Assembly (NCBI GenBank): GCA_035574175.1
Contig: DATLZB010000224.1
Span: 1 to 29,230 of the forward strand
Source: DATLZB01 sp035574175
Lineage (GTDB): Bacteria; Pseudomonadota; Alphaproteobacteria; Rhizobiales; Hyphomicrobiaceae
Length of the DNA: 29,230 nt
Direction: 5' to 3'
The notes under the pieces were generated by a model that saw nothing but the letters and a program-made list of their open reading frames with translations, ran no database searches and was not told the origin of the DNA. Made by a program: the position numbers and the translations under genes. Below are positions 24,576-29,230 of this stretch, piece after piece. Numbering within the stretch: the first letter of the stretch is position 1; each line of letters starts with the position of its first letter.

Positions 24576-27029
24576 TCAGCCTCGGAGGCGCACATTGGCC
24601 GGATCGTAGGGGGGCTTGAGGCTCGCGCTCACGGCGACCACCTCGCCGGCGATGTCGACCGTAAAGTTCTGCCGCGCAAGCCAGGTGTCATCGATGAGCT
24701 CGCTGCCGGTCTCGACATAGCCGAGCATGACGAGGCGGCCGAGCGCGGCCCCGTATGCGGCCGATGTGACCTCGCCCACAGGGCGTCCGGCCGACAGCAC
24801 CAGCTCGCCGCCGTGCGCGAGCGGCGCATCTGGTGATGCGGCAACGAGCGAAACGCAGCGCCGTCGTGGCGGCTTCCCGCGCAGCTCAACGAGGGCGGCG
24901 CGGCCAATGAAGTCGACACCCTTGTTGAGCCTCACCGCAAACTCGAGCCCCGCTTCGTAGGGGTTGTGGTCGGGAGTGAGCTCTCGGCCCCAGGCGCGAT
25001 AGCCCTTCTCAAGGCGCAAACCCTCCAAGGCGTAGTAGCCAGCGTCCTTCAGCGCGAGATCGCGACCGGCTCGGAGGAGCGCGTCGTAGACGGTCACCGC
25101 GAACTCGCTCGGCACGTAAAGCTCCCACCCAAGCTCGCCCACATAGGTGCGCCGGCAGGCGAGAACGGTGGCATGGCCGAGTGCGATCGGTTTTACCGTC
25201 GCGAACGGGAAGGCTCGTGCATCGAGCGCCGTGCGGGTGAGGCGCGCAAGCAGTTCACGCGACTTTGGCCCAGCGAGCGCCAGAACCGAATAGGCGGAGG
25301 TCACATCGGTCAGCGTCGCGCGCGCGCTTTCGCGGAGATTGCGGCGAATCCAGTCGGCGTCCCTCACGGCTTGCGCGGTTCCGGTCAGCACGAGGAACTC
25401 AAACTCCGACAGGCGAGCAACGGTGACGTCGCTTTCGTAGCCGCCGCGCGCATTGAGCATTCCCGTGTAAACACTACAACCGACCGGAACGGCGACGTCG
25501 TTGGCACAAAGGCGGTTGAGTTCGGTCTCGGCGTCCAAACCCTGGATCAGGAACTTGGCGAACGAGGTCATGTCGAAGATGGCCGCGGCCTGACGGGCGG
25601 CGAGCTGCTCCTCGACGTGCCAGGGAAACCAGTTCTGGCGATTCCATCCATACTCCAAACGGCGGGGTGCGCCCGGCGGTGCGAACACGTTGGGCCGCTC
25701 CCAGCCCATTTTGGAGCCCCAGATGGCGCCCTTTTCATCGAGCCGGTCGTAGAGCGGGGAGCGGCGGAACGGGCGGGCGGTCTCGAGCTCCCGGTTGGGC
25801 CAGGGCATCATGTAGTGCAGACCCAGCACCTCGCCGACGCGGTCCTTCAGCCAGGCAGGGTTGGCGTTGAACGGCGCAAACCGACGGATGTCGACCGGCC
25901 AGAGGTCAAGCTGCGGCTCGCCGGCGTCGATCCACTCGGCAAGCGCCATGCCGGCGCCGCCGGCGCTGGCGATGCCCATAGAGTTGAATCCGCCGGCGAC
26001 ATAAAGACCGCGCACTCCGGGCGCCTCACCCAGAATATAGTTGTTGTCCGCGGTGAAACTCTCAGGGCCGTTGATGAAGCGCTTGACCTCGGCTCGCTCC
26101 AGGGTCGGCACGCGCACCAGCGCGTTGGTCATCAGGATCTCGAACTGCTCCCAGTCGTCCGGGAGCAGCTCGAACTCGAACTTGTCGGGGATTGCGTCTA
26201 CCGCCCATGGCTTCGCCTTGGGCTCGAACCCGCCCATGATAAGTCCGCCCACTTCTTCCTTGAAATAAACGTAGCCGTCGGGGTCGCGAAGGCAGGGCAA
26301 GTCCCGGTGCACCCCCGGGATGGGGCCCGTGACGATGTACATATGCTCGCAGGGATAGAGCGGCACGGCCACGCCGACCGAGGCGGCGAGGTCGCGAGAC
26401 CACATGCCGGCGGCGATGACGACGGTCTCGGTGGCGATGGTGGCGGCGGCCGTCCGCACAGCGCGCACGCGTCCTTTGGCGACGTCGATGCTAAGTACGC
26501 GCGTGTTCTCGGCAAAGAGGGCCCCGCGCGAGCGGGCACCCTTGGCAAGGGCCGCCGTGATGTCGGCGGGATTGGCCTTGCCGTCTCCGGGGAGCCAGGC
26601 CGCACCGACGAGATCGTCGCTGCGCATGATCGGCCACTTCTCGGCAGCCTCCTTCGGCGACAGCAGCTCGCAGGTGACGCCCTGCACCCGAGCCGAGGCA
26701 GCAACCCGCTTCAGCAGGGTCATGCGATCGGCGGTTCGGGCGACGGTAAGCGAGCCGCACCGGCTCCAACCCGTGGCCTGGCCGGTCTCGGTCTCGAGCC
26801 CGGCGTAAAGCTCGGTCGAGTAACGAATGAGGCGCGTCATGCTCTGATGCGAGCGAAGCTGGCCGACGAGCCCGGCGGCATGCCAGGTGGTGCCGCCGGA
26901 GAGGCGACCCTGTTCGAGAAGCACGACCTCCCGCCAGCCGAGCTTGGTCAAGTGATAGGCAACCGAGCACCCGGCGATGCCGCCGCCGATGATCACCGCG
27001 CGGGCATGAGAGGGGAGGACTGTGGACAC
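24576..27029 (-). CDS. FAD-dependent dimethylglycine/sarcosine dehydrogenase-like enzyme
   Basis: An 817-aa enzyme with the four-part layout of dimethylglycine and sarcosine dehydrogenases: FAD-binding oxidoreductase domain (GGGIAG at 15-20), linker, aminomethyltransferase (GcvT-like) folate domain from about residue 430, and a C-terminal barrel. H50 in GGTTWHAAGL is the position of covalent FAD attachment in this family. Such enzymes oxidatively demethylate N-methyl amines and pass the carbon to tetrahydrofolate. The start at GTG 27029 is chosen because it begins just before the conserved HARAVIIGGG; the longer frame opens with a TTG. It sits 85 bases downstream of the DeoR gene and 11 before the EamA gene. 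The substrate may be dimethylglycine or sarcosine, or an N-methylated amine linked to the nearby AEP genes. Confidence 0.88.
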   Translation of the reverse strand: MSTVLPSHARAVIIGGGIAGCSVAYHLTKLGWREVVLLEQGRLSGGTTWHAAGLVGQLRSHQSMTRLIRYSTELYAGLETETGQATGWSRCGSLTVARTADRMTLLKRVAASARVQGVTCELLSPKEAAEKWPIMRSDDLVGAAWLPGDGKANPADITAALAKGARSRGALFAENTRVLSIDVAKGRVRAVRTAAATIATETVVIAAGMWSRDLAASVGVAVPLYPCEHMYIVTGPIPGVHRDLPCLRDPDGYVYFKEEVGGLIMGGFEPKAKPWAVDAIPDKFEFELLPDDWEQFEILMTNALVRVPTLERAEVKRFINGPESFTADNNYILGEAPGVRGLYVAGGFNSMGIASAGGAGMALAEWIDAGEPQLDLWPVDIRRFAPFNANPAWLKDRVGEVLGLHYMMPWPNRELETARPFRRSPLYDRLDEKGAIWGSKMGWERPNVFAPPGAPRRLEYGWNRQNWFPWHVEEQLAARQAAAIFDMTSFAKFLIQGLDAETELNRLCANDVAVPVGCSVYTGMLNARGGYESDVTVARLSEFEFLVLTGTAQAVRDADWIRRNLRESARATLTDVTSAYSVLALAGPKSRELLARLTRTALDARAFPFATVKPIALGHATVLACRRTYVGELGWELYVPSEFAVTVYDALLRAGRDLALKDAGYYALEGLRLEKGYRAWGRELTPDHNPYEAGLEFAVRLNKGVDFIGRAALVELRGKPPRRRCVSLVAASPDAPLAHGGELVLSAGRPVGEVTSAAYGAALGRLVMLGYVETGSELIDDTWLARQNFTVDIAGEVVAVSASLKPPYDPANVRLRG

Positions 27030-27080
27030 CGGACGCTCTCTGCAGCAGCGTTGGCACTCCCCCCGAAATGCCCCAGAATG

Positions 27081-27098
27081 CAACAAAACGCCACAAAT
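27081..27098. promoter_or_regulatory. Direct repeats upstream of the FAD dehydrogenase gene
   Basis: CAACAAAA (27081-27088) and CCACAAAT (27091-27098) are similar elements spaced exactly 10 bases apart, in a short AT-rich island in GC-rich DNA. They lie 52-69 bases upstream of the GTG start. Repeats one helical turn apart are a common DeoR-family operator style, and a DeoR gene lies directly upstream. The assignment is tentative. Confidence 0.35.
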
Positions 27099-27114
27099 AA
27101 ATCAGCGGCGAGCT

Positions 27115-27876
27115 TCAGGCCAGCAGGACGGCAATGCCGCGCCTGGCGAACCACCGCGCAAGGGCGCCAGTCGGCCGGCGTTCGGTGACAAGGCCGGCGA
27201 TCCGGTCGGCGCCCGCCACGGGGTAGGGCGTCTCACGTTCGAACTTTGAGGAATCGGCAAGCAAATAGGCGCGCGACGCCGCGGCGATCATTCGTGATCG
27301 AAACTGCGCGCCCGTCCTGGTGTAGTCGGTGACCCCGGCCTTGGCCGATAAGCCGCCGACACCGACGAAGGCAAGGTCAAAGCTGAAGGCGTCGAGCGCA
27401 GCGATGGTCTCCGCGCTCATGCTCGACTCGTCGTTGGGATCGATCTCACCGCCAAGCAGATGCACCTTGTGGCGCGAGCGTGCAAGGACGGTCGCCACGC
27501 CGAGACTGTTGGTGGCTGCGGTGATGCCACGAAGACGTGCGATCTCGCGGGCGAACTCAAGCGTGGTCGAGCCCGAGTCTATGAGGATCGTGGCTCCCTC
27601 GAACAACAGGCCAGCCGCACGTTTGGCAATGAGCAGCTTGGCCTTCCTGTTTTCCTCGGTACGCTGAGCAAGACCCGGTTCGACGACCCGCCGACGGGTA
27701 GCTCCGCCGTGGACGATCTCAGCATCGCCAAGCTCGGCCAACAGCTTGAGGTCGCGCCTGATGGTTTCGCGCGAGACGTTGAGGGCGCCGGCCAGTTCGG
27801 TGACGCTGACGGAGCCGAGGGAGGTCAAGCGGCGGCGGATTTCCTCGAGCCTGTCGACGGCGAGCGGGCGATTCAT
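27115..27876 (-). CDS. DeoR/GlpR family transcriptional regulator
   Basis: A 253-aa DeoR-family regulator. The N-terminal helix-turn-helix is at about 24-43 (VTELAGALNVSRETIRRDLK), followed by the family hallmark EIVHGGATRRR (53-63) and a DeoRC sensor domain with the phosphosugar-site motif DSGSTT (100-105). The start at ATG 27876 (MNRPLAVDRLEEIRRRL) is chosen because homologues begin just before such a helix; an upstream frame adds 29 poorly conserved residues. It is first in the block DeoR, FAD dehydrogenase, EamA, so it probably controls those genes and itself. DeoR sensors usually bind phosphorylated sugars, which is an odd match for an N-methyl amine dehydrogenase. Confidence 0.9.
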   Translation of the reverse strand: MNRPLAVDRLEEIRRRLTSLGSVSVTELAGALNVSRETIRRDLKLLAELGDAEIVHGGATRRRVVEPGLAQRTEENRKAKLLIAKRAAGLLFEGATILIDSGSTTLEFAREIARLRGITAATNSLGVATVLARSRHKVHLLGGEIDPNDESSMSAETIAALDAFSFDLAFVGVGGLSAKAGVTDYTRTGAQFRSRMIAAASRAYLLADSSKFERETPYPVAGADRIAGLVTERRPTGALARWFARRGIAVLLA

Positions 27877-28036
27877 GAAAGGGTGCGCTCGGGTGTGATC
27901 GGCTCCATGATAGCGGACCGGGGACGGGGCCGGCCAGCGCGATCCTTCGCGGGGCCCGCGCAATCGGGCACGAGCTCGGCAATTTGATGCCGGTCCATCA
28001 CCTTACCAAGGCAGCTCGATATTCATGCGAATGCGC

Positions 28037-28065
28037 CTTGGGCCAAGCAGCGGGTGCCAAGGCAC
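28037..28065. repeat. Clustered short palindromes upstream of the glycine-rich protein gene
   Basis: CTTGG-G-CCAAG (28037-28047) and GTGCC-AA-GGCAC (28054-28065) lie close together, and a further CCAAGGC (28006-28012) pairs with GCCTTGG (28035-28041). They fall in the 229-base divergent gap between the DeoR gene and the small exported-protein gene. They may be operators or an RNA fold; nothing else in that gap was recognised. Confidence 0.3.
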
Positions 28066-28082
28066 TTGCGCAGATGGCATCT

Positions 28083-28098
28083 TCCTCACAGTTGAGGA
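28083..28098 (+). promoter_or_regulatory. Hairpin enclosing a ribosome binding site
   Basis: TCCTCA and TGAGGA form a perfect 6-bp stem with a CAGT loop. The right arm contains GAGGA, the likely ribosome binding site for the ATG at 28106, seven bases further on. Folding would hide the site, so translation could depend on temperature or on a binding partner. Short stems of this size can also arise by chance. Confidence 0.35.
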
Positions 28099-28105
28099 TA
28101 TCCCG

Positions 28106-28344
28106 ATGAAACTGCCGCCGTTGCGGCGCTGGTGCTGGCGGCGCGCATGCCGCGCGCGCTTGCCCAAAGTGGTCCGGGCGGTATGGGCAAGGGTCCCGGC
28201 GTGGGCCTGGGCCCCGGCATGGGACCTGGCTTCGGCTGGAAACAAGATCAGCGCGGCTATTCCTCGGGCGAGGAGGCGCCGCGCGAGAAGATCGAGGCCG
28301 AGGCCAAGGCAGGGCTGCAGAAGGCAACAATTGGTGCCGAGTAG
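28106..28344 (+). pseudogene. Small glycine-rich exported protein, frameshifted near its start
   Basis: I do not recognise this protein. The ATG at 28106 has GAGGA upstream, but its frame gives an unlikely Arg/Trp-rich product. One extra A in the AAA run right after the ATG would give MKTAAVAALVLAARMPRALA, a good signal peptide, joining an open frame that continues to the stop at 28342-28344. The mature part is a glycine/methionine-rich stretch (GPGGMGKGPGVGLGPGMGPG) and a charged C-terminus (EEAPREKIEAEAKAGLQ). The repaired product would be 79 aa. The break is in a homopolymer, so a sequence error is as likely as a true lesion. Initiation at GTG 28132 would avoid it but would lose most of the signal peptide. 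Confidence 0.5.
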
Positions 28345-28413
28345 ACCAGCGGAGACGGTGGGGTAGAAATAGGGGTAGCCATTGGTCACTCCATAGCGCG
28401 ATTGATGGTCAGG

Positions 28414-28440
28414 GGCCGCTCGCTGTTACGAGCAGCGGCC
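28414..28440. terminator. Stem-loop between the two small exported-protein genes
   Basis: GGCCGCT and AGCGGCC pair perfectly, and an inner GCT/AGC extends the stem after a one-base bulge around a GTTACG loop. It lies 70 bases after the stop of the glycine-rich protein gene. No T-run follows, so it is a weak terminator candidate. Confidence 0.35.
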
Positions 28441-28523
28441 GGCTCCGCTGAGTGTGCACAAGCGGAGTGAAGGTCGGATTGAGAGACGGTTTCGTATTCA
28501 TGAAGTGGTCTGGGAGGAAGGCA

Positions 28524-28751
28524 ATGAGAACGTTGATTGCTGCTACTTTCGCTATCACCCTGTTGGCGATGCCGACAAGCACGTCTGAGGCTCAGAAGAG
28601 CAAGGGCAAGGCCGTTGCGAGCAACCCTGAGTACGTCGCGGCGGTCTGCTACTGCCGGACGAGGGCTAAGGCAGGCGCTGACTGGGCGTCGTGCATGTGT
28701 GCGCGTGGATTCTGCGTAGCTGCAGGAGCGGGCCAGGGCATCGCCTGTTAG
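28524..28751 (+). CDS. Small exported six-cysteine protein, function unknown
   Basis: A 75-aa protein of no family I recognise. The start at ATG 28524 has an excellent ribosome binding site (GGGAGG) and opens a signal peptide, MRTLIAATFAITLLAMPTST, with cleavage near SEA-Q (23/24). The mature part of about 51 residues carries six cysteines at 42, 44, 57, 59, 64 and 75, with two C-x-C pairs, a spacing suggesting three disulfides in the periplasm or outside, or metal binding. An in-frame upstream ATG (28452) would bury the signal peptide and is rejected. Neighbours give no hint: a broken glycine-rich exported protein upstream, IS-like repeats and tRNA-Phe downstream. Confidence 0.7.
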   Translation: MRTLIAATFAITLLAMPTSTSEAQKSKGKAVASNPEYVAAVCYCRTRAKAGADWASCMCARGFCVAAGAGQGIAC

Positions 28752-28822
28752 TGCGATTGCGAGAGGCCCTGGGTATTGTGAAGCTCCGTGCTACCTCAGT
28801 GGTGCGGACCGGACAGCGGCGC

Positions 28823-28886
28823 TGTCACTTGCCGGCGCAAAGGTGTTACCTATGTGTTAGGTACGTTCTGTCACCCATGTCTCCGG
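28823..28886. repeat. Tandem TGTYAC repeats resembling an insertion-sequence terminus
   Basis: Related elements begin with TGTCAC at 28823, TGTTACCTATGTGTTAGG at 28844 and TGTCACCCATGTCTCCGG at 28869, spaced 21-25 bases. Iterated motifs of this look, with ACCTATGT/ACCCATGT cores, occur at the ends of some insertion sequences as transposase binding sites. No transposase frame is attached, so this would be an IS scar. The family is not assigned. Confidence 0.4.
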
Positions 28887-28911
28887 GCCGGACAAGCAGG
28901 TGGCAGGTGGG

Positions 28912-28987
28912 TGGTGCCCAGGGGCGGAATCGAACCACCGACACCGTGATTTTCAGTCACGTGCTCTACCAACTGAGCTACCTGGGC
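28912..28987 (-). tRNA. tRNA-Phe(GAA)
   Basis: A complete cloverleaf on the minus strand, 76 bases including an encoded CCA (28912-28914). Acceptor arms are GCCCAGG and CCTGGGC with discriminator A. The D-arm is GCTC-AGTTGGTAGA-GC. The anticodon stem CGTGA/TCACG carries the loop CTGAAAA (anticodon GAA). The T-arm is GGTGG-TTCGATT-CCGCC. All stems pair. Confidence 0.97.
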
Positions 28988-29060
28988 TTGAAACGCGAGG
29001 CAGGGCGCCTCGGCGGCGCCGCGCACGCCGCGCCTTATGCACCGGTGCAGGGCTCGGGCC

Positions 29061-29088
29061 TTATAGGTCGCCCCCGGTAGAGAAGCAA
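29061..29088 (-). promoter_or_regulatory. Predicted tRNA-Phe promoter
   Basis: On the minus strand, TTGCTT (29083-29088) and CTATAA (29061-29066) are separated by 16 bases, and transcription would start about 65 bases before the mature tRNA. The outer edge of the -35 lies only six bases from the probable end of the insertion sequence. A perfect palindrome, TGCACCGGTGCA (29038-29049), lies in the leader. Confidence 0.4.
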
Positions 29089-29093
29089 TAGGC

Positions 29094-29230
29094 TGTCCTC
29101 GCTCATGACATATGAGAACGGGAGGCTTCCTTGGCTTGGCGGGCTTGAAGGTACTGGGCGGGTGTCAAGCCGCCAAGTGCGCCGTGGGGCCGCCAGGTGT
29201 TGTAGCGGTGCTGGAAGGCGTCGATGAGGG
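29094..29230 (-). mobile_element. End of an insertion sequence (IS3-like), cut by the window edge
   Basis: The transposase reading frame below ends nine bases inside a TG dinucleotide at 29094, the usual terminal dinucleotide of IS3-type elements, so the IS boundary is placed there tentatively. Only one end is in the window, so neither the terminal inverted repeat nor a target duplication can be checked. Confidence 0.5.
29103..29230 (-). CDS. IS3-like transposase, C-terminal fragment (partial at window edge)
   Basis: The last 41 codons of a DDE integrase-type transposase run in from beyond the window edge on the minus strand and stop at TGA (29103-29105). The visible residues include RYNTWRPHGALGGLTPAQYL, the hallmark C-terminal motif of IS3-family OrfB and related integrases. 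The catalytic part lies outside the window, so it is not possible to say whether the gene is intact. Confidence 0.8.
   Translation of the reverse strand, partial: LIDAFQHRYNTWRPHGALGGLTPAQYLQARQAKEASRSHMS

Noticed and set aside
24966..27188. 740-codon plus-strand open frame opposite the FAD dehydrogenase gene
   Set aside because: Same artefact: the opposite strand encodes a complete, motif-bearing 817-aa enzyme, and the antisense product is low-complexity with no recognisable fold.
28003..28389. Minus-strand frame of 128 codons over the glycine-rich protein gene
   Set aside because: Composition is Arg/Ala/Pro-rich with no signal or domain, and the plus strand has a ribosome binding site and signal peptide.
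1..29230. CRISPR array, prophage or toxin-antitoxin system
   Set aside because: No regularly spaced repeats, no phage structural or integrase genes apart from the IS fragment, and no toxin/antitoxin-like gene pairs were seen.

Overview
The window is GC-rich DNA, and its gene content (TAXI-type TRAP transporter, phnW-phnA-phnY phosphonate genes, bacterial dimethylglycine-dehydrogenase-like enzyme, tRNA-Phe with encoded CCA) points to an alphaproteobacterium, probably of the Hyphomicrobiales or a related order. Taxonomy is inferred from gene families only. Coding density is very high. Most genes lie on the minus strand in tightly packed, often overlapping operons.

Layout. (1) 37-792 (+): a lone GNAT acetyltransferase, convergent with the next block. 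(2) 6449-809 (-): a sugar-acid or hydroxy-acid uptake operon: TAXI solute-binding protein (carrying a one-base frameshift), fused TRAP permease, IlvD/Edd-type dehydratase and D-2-hydroxyacid dehydrogenase. A good palindromic operator lies upstream, and a perfect stem-loop separates binding protein from permease. (3) 20840-6685 (-): a probable 11-gene, 14-kb aminophosphonate operon: phnW, phnA, phnY, an AEP-type ABC importer (binding protein, ATPase, fused permease), a class III PLP enzyme resembling PbfA, then a glutamine-synthetase-like ligase, an aldehyde dehydrogenase, an iron alcohol dehydrogenase and a class I glutamine amidotransferase. (4) 20939-21865 (+): a divergent LysR regulator, with a T-N11-A box placed on the -35 of the phnW promoter. 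(5) 21994-23697 (+): a Na+/phosphate transporter with a PhoU-like tail. (6) 27876-23719 (-): DeoR regulator, FAD/folate-type N-methyl amine dehydrogenase and EamA transporter. (7) 28.0-29.2 kb: two small exported proteins (one frameshifted), IS-terminus-like repeats, tRNA-Phe, and the 3' end of an IS3-like transposase running off the window.

How the parts work together. The ABC importer would bring in 2-aminoethylphosphonate (AEP). PhnW makes phosphonoacetaldehyde, PhnY oxidises it to phosphonoacetate, and PhnA cleaves that to acetate and phosphate. The PbfA-like lyase would let (R)-1-hydroxy-AEP join at phosphonoacetaldehyde. The last four genes match, in order of chemistry, a gamma-glutamylation route for an amino alcohol such as ethanolamine: ligase, alcohol dehydrogenase, aldehyde dehydrogenase, gamma-glutamyl hydrolase. 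Joining that module to the AEP genes in one coupled transcript is the most interesting feature of the window. The phosphate transporter next door may balance the phosphate released. Two single-base frameshifts (TAXI protein, glycine-rich exported protein) may be recent mutations or sequence errors.
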